From: CAYZRY01 sp964481005
Lineage (GTDB): Bacteria > Bacillota_I > Bacilli_A > RF39 > UBA660
Assembly (NCBI GenBank): GCA_964481005.1
Contig: CAYZRY010000001.1
Location: 31,548-95,547 of the forward strand
Reading direction: 5' to 3'
DNA: 64,000 nt
The notes below the pieces were generated by a model. The model was not told where the DNA came from, did not search any database, and worked only from the letters and a program-made list of their open reading frames with translations. Both the position numbers and the translations under genes were made by a program. Shown piece after piece: positions 18,235-26,861 of this stretch. Positions within the stretch are counted from its first letter, which is position 1. Every line of letters starts with the position of its first letter.

Positions 18235-18830
18235 AACAAAGTTATTCAATGATTAAAGAACTTAAAAACTATGCTCGAGAAGAAAATGTTCCAATCATGA
18301 ACGATGATGGAATAAATTATTTGACTAACTTTGTCATCAAGCATAAAGTGCAAAATGTCCTAGAAGTGGGAACCGCTATTGGTTATTCAGCCATCATGAT
18401 GGCTCTGGCTAATCCGAGCCTTAAGATTGTCAGTATCGAAAGAGATGAACATCGCTATTTAGAAGCAGTTAAAAATATTAAAAAATTTGACTTGGAAGAG
18501 AGAATAACACTAGTCTTTAGCGATGCCTTAACAACTGGTATAAAAGATAAATTTGATTTAATTTTTATCGATGCAGCCAAAGGACAAAACAAGAATATCT
18601 TCAACTATTTTGAAAACAATCTTGAAAATGATGGATATATCATTACCGATAACATGAATTTTCACGGTTATGTCGATATGCCAGAAGAAGATATTGAAAA
18701 CAAAAACCTACGTTCACTAGTTACTAAAATAAAAGCTTATCGAACTTTTTTAGAAGAACACGAAAACTTTTCAACTGATTTTGTTGAAGTAGGTGACGGT
18801 CTAGCTGTCAGTACTAAGAAAGAGGTATAA
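18228..18830 (+). CDS. trmR: tRNA 5-hydroxyuridine methyltransferase, TrmR-type O-methyltransferase
   Basis: SAM-dependent O-methyltransferase of the YrrM/TrmR family; in Bacillus it methylates 5-hydroxyuridine at tRNA position 34 to 5-methoxyuridine. Motif I is VLEVGTAIGYSAIMMA, followed by IVSIERDEHRY and DLIFIDAAKGQ with metal-binding Asp residues. About 200 residues. ATG 18228 and ATG 18219 are both possible: AAGGAG is 2 bp from the first and about 11 bp from the second; I prefer 18228, which overlaps mltG by 7 bp. The hydroxylase genes trhP1 and trhP2 lie just downstream, separated by a deacetylase gene. Confidence 0.88.
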   Translation: MVEQSYSMIKELKNYAREENVPIMNDDGINYLTNFVIKHKVQNVLEVGTAIGYSAIMMALANPSLKIVSIERDEHRYLEAVKNIKKFDLEERITLVFSDALTTGIKDKFDLIFIDAAKGQNKNIFNYFENNLENDGYIITDNMNFHGYVDMPEEDIENKNLRSLVTKIKAYRTFLEEHENFSTDFVEVGDGLAVSTKKEV

Positions 18831-18831
18831 G

Positions 18832-20172
18832 ATGGATACAAAAAAGAAAATACTATTAGTTAGTTTATTATTAATTATCGCTGTAGTCATCTTTTTTGTT
18901 TTTTTCTTTTCAGGAAGAAATTACAAAATAAAAAATGTTAGTACCTATACTGATAATTACAACATGACTATCTTTGCGCCAAATAAATTACCTAAATCGA
19001 TCAGTAAAAAAGTTAAAGAAATGGTCTCTAAAGAAAAGAGAGATTTTTTTAGCGAGTTAAAAGATAAAAAAGATGATTTTCAATATGAATTACTGATTAA
19101 CTATGAAACTAAAATACATGGTAAATATCACTTTGTAACATTTAATGTCTATAAATATGTAGGACAAAATCATGCTGATGAATATTACTATACATACTAC
19201 TATGACGATGATAAGGGCGAAGAGCTTGAAGCTGATTATTTCTTTAAAGAAGACTATTTGGAAGATTTATCTAGATTATCTAAGATATATCTTAGAAATG
19301 AATTTAAAAAAGAAGGATCCGAAGTTTATGAAGAATTCTTAAATGATGGAACTAGTGAGAAAATAGAAAACTTTCAGCATTTCTATTTTGATGAAAATGG
19401 TTTGAACATCATGTTTCCACCATATCAAGTAGCACCTTGGTCAGTTGGTAGTTCTGCTATTACCATCAGTAAAGAAGATATTCGAACATTTATAAGAAGT
19501 GACTTATACAAATTTAAAGAAGAAGATAACAGTGTTACTATCCCAAGAGTTCGTGATTTAAGTGCTTTTGCTGGTAAAAAAATGATTGCTATTACTTTTG
19601 ATGATGGACCATCGAGAGATAGTTTAGACTTGCTTAACTATGCTAAAACTTCGGATGCTAGGTATACTTTCTTTTTACTAGGAGCCAGAGTAGCAGAGCA
19701 TAGTAATGTATTAAAAAGACAGTATAGCGAAGGTCATCAAATATGTGGGCATTCTTATACTCATCGAAATTTTTTAAGATTATCACTTGATAATGTTAAA
19801 GATGAAATAGATAGAACTGGATATGCTGTCAAAAGAGAAATTGGTTTAATGCCAAACTGTTATAGACCTCCTTATGGATCAACTAACAATGATATTCGTC
19901 AAAAGACAGGTCTACATGAAATTATATGGAACGTCGATACGCTCGATTGGAAGCATCGCAATGAAGATGCAGTCTACAAAAACATCATAGCTGGTGCTGG
20001 AGACGGGAACATCATTTTATTACATGATATATATCCAACATCAGTAAGAGCAGCTATTAGGGCATCTAAATATCTAATTGATAATGGTTATGCCTTGCTA
20101 ACAATAGATGAACTAGCTAGAGCTAAAGGAATAGAACTAAATAGTAATCAAAAATATTTTCAAATAAGATAG
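18832..20172 (+). CDS. Membrane-anchored polysaccharide deacetylase (PdaC-like)
   Basis: An extracellular carbohydrate esterase family 4 (NodB) enzyme, probably acting on peptidoglycan N-acetyl groups. Domain order: one N-terminal transmembrane anchor (about residues 6-26), a region resembling DUF3298/DUF4163 (about 40-225), then NodB (about 250-435). The metal and catalytic residues are present: TFDDGPS (Asp257, Asp258), HxxxH as HSYTH (His307, His311), RPPYG and LLHD. This domain order is that of Bacillus PdaC. It lies 1 bp after trmR and splits the usual trmR-trhP gene order. Peptidoglycan deacetylation often gives lysozyme resistance; that role here is inference. Confidence 0.9.
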   Translation: MDTKKKILLVSLLLIIAVVIFFVFFFSGRNYKIKNVSTYTDNYNMTIFAPNKLPKSISKKVKEMVSKEKRDFFSELKDKKDDFQYELLINYETKIHGKYHFVTFNVYKYVGQNHADEYYYTYYYDDDKGEELEADYFFKEDYLEDLSRLSKIYLRNEFKKEGSEVYEEFLNDGTSEKIENFQHFYFDENGLNIMFPPYQVAPWSVGSSAITISKEDIRTFIRSDLYKFKEEDNSVTIPRVRDLSAFAGKKMIAITFDDGPSRDSLDLLNYAKTSDARYTFFLLGARVAEHSNVLKRQYSEGHQICGHSYTHRNFLRLSLDNVKDEIDRTGYAVKREIGLMPNCYRPPYGSTNNDIRQKTGLHEIIWNVDTLDWKHRNEDAVYKNIIAGAGDGNIILLHDIYPTSVRAAIRASKYLIDNGYALLTIDELARAKGIELNSNQKYFQIR

Positions 20173-20228
20173 ACTATGTCTATTTTATTTATTGTAGTAA
20201 ATAAGATATAATGTAAGAAGAGGTGGAC

Positions 20229-21074
20229 ATGAAGATAATTATTATTCCAGATAAATTAGAAGACTTAAACTTAAGTGACCATTATGATGCAATCATTGTT
20301 GGACTTGAGGGTTTTGCAGTACATAGCGGAATTAACTTAAATTTAGAAGAAATAAAAAAACTGATAAACAGTACTTCAAAAGAAGTTTTTATCAGTATTA
20401 ATAAAAATATTTTTAATAAAGAAATGGATGAGTTATTAGCTGCTTTAAAAGAGTTAGCTAAAACTAGTGTAAAAGCTATTTTATTCTATGATCAAGCTAT
20501 TATGCAATTAGTCAAAGAAAACGATATTAAGCTTGATTTAGTATGGAATCAAACACACATGGTAACTAACTATCAAACAGTTAATTACTATTTTGATAAA
20601 GGGGTTAAATATGCCTATTTATCAGCAGAGATAACTCTTGAGGAAATGCTTGAAATTAAGAGTAAAACAAAGAGTACTCTAATGGCAAATTTATATGGAA
20701 GAGCCATTATGTCATTTAGCCGAAGACATTTACTTGATAACTTTTATAAGAGTATTAACAAAGAAAAAGATCAAATTAGAACAGTTGTCAAAGATAAAGA
20801 AAAATCTTATCTTGTCGAAGACAAGCAAGAAGGAACAGTCTTTATGAGTGATAACTTTATCAATGGATCAGTTATTTTGGATACTGATATAGATTATGGA
20901 ATTATTAGAAAAGACGGGTTAGATGATAGACAGTTTAAAAAGTTATTAGAACTAACTAAGAATTATTTAGAAGGAGATAAAACAGTTTTAGACGAAGTTG
21001 AAACACTAATTGGTAGCGATACTGGTTTCTACTTTAAGAAGACTATTTTCAAGGTAGGTAAAAATGCAAAATAG
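20229..21074 (+). CDS. trhP1: Peptidase U32 family protein, TrhP1-like
   Basis: A short U32-family protein (about 281 residues) lacking the cysteine cluster of its neighbour. Conserved-looking pieces are VWNQTHMVTNYQTVNYYFDKGVKYAYLSAEITLEEM in two halves, matching the usual HSTQ...LGVKRVVLSRELSLEEI pattern. In Bacillus the pair YrrN/YrrO (TrhP1/TrhP2) makes 5-hydroxyuridine 34 in tRNA with prephenate, next to trmR; the same neighbourhood is found here. ATG 20229 with AGAGGTGG just upstream is preferred to GTG 20223. It overlaps the next gene by 11 bp. Confidence 0.8.
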   Translation: MKIIIIPDKLEDLNLSDHYDAIIVGLEGFAVHSGINLNLEEIKKLINSTSKEVFISINKNIFNKEMDELLAALKELAKTSVKAILFYDQAIMQLVKENDIKLDLVWNQTHMVTNYQTVNYYFDKGVKYAYLSAEITLEEMLEIKSKTKSTLMANLYGRAIMSFSRRHLLDNFYKSINKEKDQIRTVVKDKEKSYLVEDKQEGTVFMSDNFINGSVILDTDIDYGIIRKDGLDDRQFKKLLELTKNYLEGDKTVLDEVETLIGSDTGFYFKKTIFKVGKNAK

Positions 21075-22254
21075 AATAGAATTATTATCTCCGGCTGGAG
21101 ATTTAGAAAGATTGAAAGTTACTCTTTTATATGGAGCAGATGCTGTCTATATAGGGGGTAGAGAATATGGACTTAGGGCCAATGCTCAAAACTTTTCACT
21201 CGAAGAAATAAAAGAGGGGTGTGATTTTGCACATGCCCTAGGAAAGAAAGTTTATCTGACCCTTAACATCGTTTTTCACAATGAAGATTTAGATGGAGTA
21301 GACGAGTATATTAAAGAAGTTTACGAAGCTGGAATAGATGCTTTTATTGTCAGTGATCCATTTATTATTAGTCATATTAAAAGTAAATATGATGTCGAAG
21401 TTCATACATCGACGCAGAACTCTACTTCAAACTATCAAGCTGTCAATTATTTAAAGAGTGAAGGAATAGACAGAGTAGTTTTAGCTAGAGAGTTATCACT
21501 TAATGAAATAAAAGAGATAATTGATAAAACCGGAGTGGATATCGAGGTTTTTATTCACGGAGCAATGTGTACTTTCTACAGTGGGAGATGTTGTCTTTCC
21601 AACTATTTTACTAATCGTGATGCTAACCGTGGGGGATGTGCTCAAATATGTCGTTTTGCATTTGATGCCGATGAAGAAAAAAGTTTTACAATGGCAACAA
21701 ATGACTTAAACTTAAGCAGGCAGATAGCTAGTTTAATTGAGATAGGTGTTAAAAGCTTAAAAGTCGAAGGAAGAATGAGATCGCTATATTACTTAGCAAC
21801 AGTTATCGGTTCTTATCGCAAGATAATCGATAGCTACTATGATGGTAATTTAGACGAAGAAATTCTAGCAGCCGAAGAAAAAAGACTATCGAGTGTAGCT
21901 AATCGCACAACTAGTACCCATTATCTTGAAAAAGAAGCAGATGAGAGTGATCAGTATTATTCGGGAAGACAAGAGATGTCTAACCAGGAGTATTTAGGAC
22001 TAATTTTATCCCAAGAAAATGACCTAATAAAACTTACTCAACGTAATTATTTTGGAACTGGTGATAAAGTAGAAATATTTACTCCAGAGGGAAAAAATTA
22101 TAGATTTATCGTCAAAGAGTTGTATAATGAAAATATGGAAACTATCGATGTTGCAAGACATCCAGAAGAGATAGTTTACATTCGTGAGGAGTTGCCATTT
22201 AAGGTTGGTGATTACTCGATGATGAGAAAGGTAAATGATGATAGAGAGAATTAG
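21064..22254 (+). CDS. trhP2: Peptidase U32 family protein, tRNA uridine 34 hydroxylase TrhP2-like
   Basis: A 396-residue U32 protein beginning IELLSPAGDLERLKVTLLYGADAVYIGG, the family signature. The iron-sulphur-type cysteines are in GAMCTFYSGRCCLSNYF and GGCAQICRF. A C-terminal domain follows about residue 300. With trhP1 it should form the tRNA 5-hydroxyuridine hydroxylase, feeding trmR at 18228. The name peptidase is historical; no protease activity is implied. It overlaps both neighbours (11 bp upstream, 20 bp downstream), so the four genes 20229-23374 are tightly coupled. Confidence 0.9.
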   Translation: MQNRIELLSPAGDLERLKVTLLYGADAVYIGGREYGLRANAQNFSLEEIKEGCDFAHALGKKVYLTLNIVFHNEDLDGVDEYIKEVYEAGIDAFIVSDPFIISHIKSKYDVEVHTSTQNSTSNYQAVNYLKSEGIDRVVLARELSLNEIKEIIDKTGVDIEVFIHGAMCTFYSGRCCLSNYFTNRDANRGGCAQICRFAFDADEEKSFTMATNDLNLSRQIASLIEIGVKSLKVEGRMRSLYYLATVIGSYRKIIDSYYDGNLDEEILAAEEKRLSSVANRTTSTHYLEKEADESDQYYSGRQEMSNQEYLGLILSQENDLIKLTQRNYFGTGDKVEIFTPEGKNYRFIVKELYNENMETIDVARHPEEIVYIREELPFKVGDYSMMRKVNDDREN

Positions 22255-23374
22255 TAACGACGTTTTAGAGCGTGAAAAACATCTCAGTAAATATGCTTGT
22301 AAAAGCCAGGACGTAATTAGACTTAAGGAAGAAAAGGAAGATATGCGTCCGGCTTTTTTTCATGATGCAGACAGGATAATTTATTCACTTTCTTACAGTC
22401 GATATATTGATAAGACTCAAGTCTTTTCATATGAACACAATGACCATGTCAGTCATCGTATGATCCATGTTCAGTTTGTCAGTAAAATAGCTAGAACAAT
22501 TGGAAGGATGTTATCACTTAATGAAGACTTGATCGAAGCTGCGGCTCTAGGACATGATCTTGGGCATACACCGCTTGGTCATCTAGGGGAAAAAGTTTTA
22601 AATAAGATTTCCCAAAAAGAATTAGGACAGAACTTTTTACATAATATTCAAAGTCTTAGAGTAATGATGGTTCTTGATAAAAATGGTGAGGGAAGTAATA
22701 TCTCGGTCCAGGTTATGGATGCTATTATGTGTCACAATGGTGAGATAATTGACAATATCTATAGACCAGTAAAAAAGACGAAAGAAGATTTTCTAAAAGA
22801 ATATGAAGGAAGCTACTATAACAGTCAAATAGCTAAGACGCAGCACCCAATGACTCTCGAAGGTTGCGTGGTGCGCATTGCCGATGTTATCGGTTATATT
22901 GGCAGAGATATCGAAGATGCTATTCAAGTTGGAATATTAAAGCGTGAAGATTTACCTAAACAAATAACCGATGTCCTAGGTGATACTAACAGTAAAATAG
23001 TTAACACAATTGTTACCGATATCATTGAAAACAGTTACGGTAAAAACTATATTGCGATGAGTGAAAAAGTTTTTAAAGCCTTAGATGAGCTAAAGAACTT
23101 TAATTATAAACACATCTATGAAAAAGCCAACAGCGCCGAAGATTTAGAAAAGTATGAAAAACAAATAACTTATCTATACTACAAATATCTAGAAGATTTA
23201 GAAAGTAAAAATTATGATAGTTTCATTTACAGAAACTTTGTCAAGCATATGAACGAAGACTATAAAAATAATAATCCAAATGCTAGAATTATCTTAGATT
23301 TCATCTCGGGTATGACTGATGATTATTTGCTTACCCAATATGAGTATGAACAAAAGAGGGAAAATAAAAAGTAA
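22235..23374 (+). CDS. dGTPase-like HD-domain phosphohydrolase
   Basis: A 379-residue HD protein of the deoxyguanosinetriphosphate triphosphohydrolase-like family. The order R..ADRIIYSLSYSRYIDKTQVF, then RMIHVQFVSKIART (first metal His), AAALGHDLGHTPLGHLGEKVL (HD pair plus the dGTPase-typical GHTPLGHLGE) is diagnostic. It should hydrolyse dNTPs to deoxynucleoside and triphosphate, or act on another nucleotide. ATG 22235 overlaps trhP2 by 20 bp; the adjacent ATG 22238 is an alternative. The end overlaps the start of a prepilin-like gene. Confidence 0.88.
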   Translation: MMIERISNDVLEREKHLSKYACKSQDVIRLKEEKEDMRPAFFHDADRIIYSLSYSRYIDKTQVFSYEHNDHVSHRMIHVQFVSKIARTIGRMLSLNEDLIEAAALGHDLGHTPLGHLGEKVLNKISQKELGQNFLHNIQSLRVMMVLDKNGEGSNISVQVMDAIMCHNGEIIDNIYRPVKKTKEDFLKEYEGSYYNSQIAKTQHPMTLEGCVVRIADVIGYIGRDIEDAIQVGILKREDLPKQITDVLGDTNSKIVNTIVTDIIENSYGKNYIAMSEKVFKALDELKNFNYKHIYEKANSAEDLEKYEKQITYLYYKYLEDLESKNYDSFIYRNFVKHMNEDYKNNNPNARIILDFISGMTDDYLLTQYEYEQKRENKK

Positions 23375-24086
23375 AAAAGGTTTTACATTAATTGAATTAC
23401 TTGCTGTTATTATAATTTTAGGATTGTTACTAGTCATAGCTGTGCCTGCTGTTACTAAATACATTGAAAAATCGAGAAAGAACTCTTACAAAGCAACTGT
23501 TTCAGCTTATGCTGGTGGTCTAATGAATGAGATCAGCAGTGGCAATCTGCCATCGATGACTGATGAAGATACAATCTATTACATTCCATTTAAGTGTATT
23601 AATCTTGAAAAGGGTGGTACGACGATGTATGGAACTGGTGATTGGGACTTTGCCTATGTACTTATGACTATTACTAATGGTCAACGAAATTATTCGATTT
23701 ATTTGAAAGATAGCAAAGGTATGGGAATAGTTGGAATCGATGTCGATAAAATAAAACAAAGTGATATTTACAGCATCTGGTATAAGTCAACCGACTATAT
23801 ACCAGTTGATGGAAAAACTAAGATCAAATTAGTTGACGATGCTTGTAACTTTGCTGGAATGACTAAAATTGATAGTAGGGCTTTTGGCTACAATCAGATA
23901 AATGATATATATATTCCAAATACAGTAACAAATATTAGTTCAGCAATACTTAATCAAAATGTTGGTAGTTCTAGAATACATATGCAAGGTTGAAGTGATA
24001 CAACAGGTATGACATTGACCAGTAACTGGCATTCTTTAATGGATGGATATTCTTGGCCACAAGCTGTGGTGCTATTTGAACCATAA
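23346..24086 (+). pseudogene. Prepilin-like protein interrupted by an in-frame TGA
   Basis: A type IV prepilin-like leader (KKG then FTLIELLAVIIILGLLLVIAVP) heads a protein that stops at TGA 23991-23993 after 215 residues. The same frame continues open for 30 more codons to TAA 24084-24086, and the extension looks like real protein (SDTTGMTLTSNWHSLMDGYS, WPQAVVLFEP), followed at once by a terminator. Just before the TGA is a BspA-like leucine-rich segment (IYIPNTVTNISSAIL). A TGG-to-TGA change would explain it (HMQG-W-SDTT). So this is either a recent nonsense allele, a read-through stop, or an accidental open extension. ATG 23346 overlaps the dNTPase gene by 29 bp; no strong ribosome site is seen. 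Confidence 0.6.
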
Positions 24087-24100
24087 TCAAATAAATAATG

Positions 24101-24133
24101 AATAATTGATGGGTTTTCCTGTCAATTATTTTT
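24101..24133 (+). terminator. Rho-independent terminator before greA
   Basis: AATAATTGA (24101-24109) pairs with TCAATTATT (24122-24130), followed by T-run. Confidence 0.85.
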
Positions 24134-24135
24134 GG

Positions 24136-24164
24136 TTGACAAATAGAATAAATCATGGTATCAT
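24136..24164 (+). promoter_or_regulatory. greA promoter
   Basis: Consensus TTGACA (24136-24141), 17-bp spacer, TATCAT (24159-24164), 32 bp before the greA start. Confidence 0.8.
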
Positions 24165-24195
24165 TTAATACGATTATTAAAAGAGGTACATAAAA

Positions 24196-24663
24196 ATGAG
24201 TGATAAGAAAGTCTATTTGACACAAGAGGGCTTTGATGAACTAAAAGCTGAACTTGATGAACTTATAAACGTTCAACGCCCAGAAAATATAGAAGCTATC
24301 AAAGAAGCTAGAGCATTAGGAGATCTTTCTGAGAATGCTGATTACGATGCAGCTAAGAACGATCAAGCAGTTATTGAAGCTAAAATTAAGAAGATTGAAA
24401 AGATGCTTGAAAACGTCGAAATTATCAAGGAAAAGTCTACTGGTAAAGTAGGTCTTGGTAATACTGTTGAAATCATTTATGTTGATGATAAAGACAAAGA
24501 CGTATATAAAATAGTTGGAAGTCAGGAAGCTGACCCTTTCATGAGTAAAATATCAAATGAGAGTCCAATTGCTTTGGCAATCATCAATAAAAAAGTTGGA
24601 GATATTGTCGAGGTTGACAGTCCAAATGGAAAGTATAAAATACAGATAACAGAAATAAAATAG
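24196..24663 (+). CDS. greA: Transcription elongation factor GreA
   Basis: Binds the RNA polymerase secondary channel and stimulates cleavage of backtracked RNA. The N-terminal coiled coil contains the tip acidic motif LGDLSENADYDAAKNDQ (Asp and Glu), and the C-terminal globular domain starts near residue 80 (VGLGNTVEI) and has SPIALAIINKKVGDIVEV. At 155 residues it is of normal length. Own promoter and terminator make it monocistronic. It closes a ruvX-mltG-trmR-trhP-greA order that is conserved in Bacillus, where udk sits before greA. Confidence 0.97.
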   Translation: MSDKKVYLTQEGFDELKAELDELINVQRPENIEAIKEARALGDLSENADYDAAKNDQAVIEAKIKKIEKMLENVEIIKEKSTGKVGLGNTVEIIYVDDKDKDVYKIVGSQEADPFMSKISNESPIALAIINKKVGDIVEVDSPNGKYKIQITEIK

Positions 24664-24683
24664 AGAAATCTATTTTATTTTTT
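24657..24683 (+). terminator. Terminator after greA
   Basis: AAAATAGA (24657-24664) pairs with TCTATTTT (24669-24676), then T-rich; the greA stop lies inside the 5' arm. Confidence 0.85.
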
Positions 24684-24718
24684 AGGAAAAAGTTAAAAAA
24701 TTTGCTAAGATGATAATG

Positions 24719-24747
24719 TTGACAATTTAATTTATAACTTGTATAAG
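24719..24747 (+). promoter_or_regulatory. topA promoter
   Basis: TTGACA (24719-24724), 17 bp, TATAAG (24742-24747), 20 bp before the topA start. Confidence 0.75.
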
Positions 24748-24767
24748 TAAAGAAAGATGGTGAAATT

Positions 24768-26789
24768 ATGACAAAGAATTTAGTTATTGTAGAGTCTCCG
24801 AGTAAGAGTCATACAATTGAAAAATATTTAGGTAAAGACTATAAAGTTACTGCTTCGATGGGACATATTCGAGATTTAGCTACTAGTGGTAAATATGGTT
24901 TAGGAGTAGATACTGAAGGTGATTTCAAGGCTACTTATATACCTGTTGATGCTAAGAAGAAGGTTATCAGTCAGCTGAAGAAAGAGATTAAAGATGCTGA
25001 TAGAATTATCCTGGCAACCGACCCGGACCGTGAAGGGGAAGCTATATCTTGGCATTTGAAAGAAGCATTAAATATCTCAGATGATAACTATGAGCGAGTT
25101 CTTTTTAATGAGATTACCAAAGATAAAGTATTAGAAGCTATTGCCAATCCTCGTAAGATTGACAATGATTTAGTTTTATCACAAGAAACACGTCGTATTC
25201 TAGATCGCATTATTGGATTTAGATTATCTAAACTAATGCAGAGTAAAACAGGCGGTAAGAGTGCTGGTAGGGTGCAGAGTGTTGCACTTAAACTAATTGT
25301 CGATAGAGAACGTGAAATAGATGCTTTTGTGCCTGTTGAATACTGGACGATAACGGCTATTTTTGATGATTTTGAAGCGAAACTTTTTGCCTTTAATAAT
25401 AAGGATATAGAATTATCAAATGAAAAAGATGCTGATACTGTTTTAGCAGCACTTAGTAAAGAATTTAAAGTAGTTAATGTTGAAAAGAAATTAAAGGCTA
25501 AAAAGTCTAAATTCCCATTTATTACTAGTACACTTCAACAAGATGCAGCTAACAAACTGAACTTCTCTTCTAAAAAGACAATGACTGTTGCTCAAAAGCT
25601 CTATGAAGGAAAAGATATCGGTAGTGAAACAACTGGTCTTATTACTTACATGAGAACTGATTCGACTCGTCTTTCTGAAGAGTTCAGTAAAAGCGCTTTT
25701 GCTTACATTGCCAAAGAGTATGGTAAAGACTACATGGGTTATGTTAAGAAAGCTAAAGAAAAAGATAATGTTCAAGATGCCCATGAGGCAATTAGACCAA
25801 CTTCGGTCAATAGGACTCCAGAGTCAGTCAAAGAGCATTTATCGACAGATGAATATAAGTTATACAGTTTAATCTACTATAGAGCGCTTGCTTCGCTAAT
25901 GGCTGATGCCAAAGTAAATGCTACTTCGATTGTTTTAGATAACAATAACTATCAATTTAAAGCAACTGGTCAAACACTAGTCTTCGATGGTTATTTGAAG
26001 GTCTACTCTGACTATGAGAGCAGTGAAGATAAAATTCTTCCAGAATTAAAAGAAGGAGAAGTCAGAAAAACTGATACGGTTGAAAAAGAACAACACTTTA
26101 CTCAGCCACCAGCTAGATACACTGAAGCTCGTCTTGTCAAAGAGTTAGAGGACTTAGGTATTGGAAGACCATCTACCTATGCTTCGATTATTGACACTAT
26201 TAAAACTCGTGAATATGTCTATCTTGAAGATAAAAAGTTCAGACCTGCCGAAGTAGGTTATGAAATAACTGATCGCTTGCAAGAAGGATTTAAAGATATC
26301 ATCAATGTCGAATATACTTCCAATATGGAAGAAGACCTCGATAAAGTTGCCGAAGGAAGTATCAATAACGTTGAGTTCCTAAAAGCTTTCTGGGAGAAGT
26401 TTGAACCAATGGTCAAAACAGCTTTCAAAGAGATGGAGAAAAAACCTGCCGAAGAAGTCGGTGAGAACTGTCCTGAATGTGGTCATCCATTAGTTAAACG
26501 TAAGGGTAAATTTGGCGAGTTTGTTGCTTGCAGCAATTATCCAACTTGTAAATATATCAAGAAAGAAAAGAAAGAACAAAAGATAATAGGTAAATGTCTA
26601 AAGTGTGATGGAAACATCATTGAAAAGACTACTAGAACTGGTAAAACTTTCTATGGATGTAGCAATTATCCTAAATGTAAAGTTGCAACCTGGGATATGC
26701 CTATTATGGAAAAGTGTCCAGAATGTGAAGAAATGCTTGTCGAAAAAGATGGGAAAGTAAAATGCAGTAGCTGTGACCATACTAGATAA
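24768..26789 (+). CDS. topA: DNA topoisomerase I
   Basis: Type IA topoisomerase that relaxes negative supercoils. The TOPRIM domain opens the protein (NLVIVESPSKSHTIEKYLG; DPDREGEAISWHL), and the active-site Tyr is in TGLITYMRTDSTRLS. The C-terminal ~105 residues hold three zinc-ribbon units (CPECGHPL...CSNYPTCKY; CLKCDGNI...CSNYPKCK; CPECEEML...CSSCDH). At 673 residues it is normal. It has its own promoter and terminator. The usual partner dprA upstream and trmFO or codV downstream are missing here. Confidence 0.97.
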   Translation: MTKNLVIVESPSKSHTIEKYLGKDYKVTASMGHIRDLATSGKYGLGVDTEGDFKATYIPVDAKKKVISQLKKEIKDADRIILATDPDREGEAISWHLKEALNISDDNYERVLFNEITKDKVLEAIANPRKIDNDLVLSQETRRILDRIIGFRLSKLMQSKTGGKSAGRVQSVALKLIVDREREIDAFVPVEYWTITAIFDDFEAKLFAFNNKDIELSNEKDADTVLAALSKEFKVVNVEKKLKAKKSKFPFITSTLQQDAANKLNFSSKKTMTVAQKLYEGKDIGSETTGLITYMRTDSTRLSEEFSKSAFAYIAKEYGKDYMGYVKKAKEKDNVQDAHEAIRPTSVNRTPESVKEHLSTDEYKLYSLIYYRALASLMADAKVNATSIVLDNNNYQFKATGQTLVFDGYLKVYSDYESSEDKILPELKEGEVRKTDTVEKEQHFTQPPARYTEARLVKELEDLGIGRPSTYASIIDTIKTREYVYLEDKKFRPAEVGYEITDRLQEGFKDIINVEYTSNMEEDLDKVAEGSINNVEFLKAFWEKFEPMVKTAFKEMEKKPAEEVGENCPECGHPLVKRKGKFGEFVACSNYPTCKYIKKEKKEQKIIGKCLKCDGNIIEKTTRTGKTFYGCSNYPKCKVATWDMPIMEKCPECEEMLVEKDGKVKCSSCDHTR

Positions 26790-26796
26790 TAAAATA

Positions 26797-26824
26797 AAAT
26801 CTTAGTTAAACTAAGATTTTTTTA
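26797..26824 (+). terminator. Terminator after topA
   Basis: AAATCTTAG (26797-26805) pairs with CTAAGATTT (26811-26819), followed by T-run. Confidence 0.88.
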
Positions 26825-26861
26825 GTGTCATTATATGTTATAATTTTGATAGGTGATAAAT

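Noticed and set aside
23991..23993. Genome-wide recoding of TGA as Trp (genetic code 4 or 25)
   Set aside because: mutM, the yceD-like gene, the dockerin protease and the ClpX-like gene all end with TGA at expected lengths, and the next genes start there; Trp is encoded by TGG throughout. A local change is more likely.
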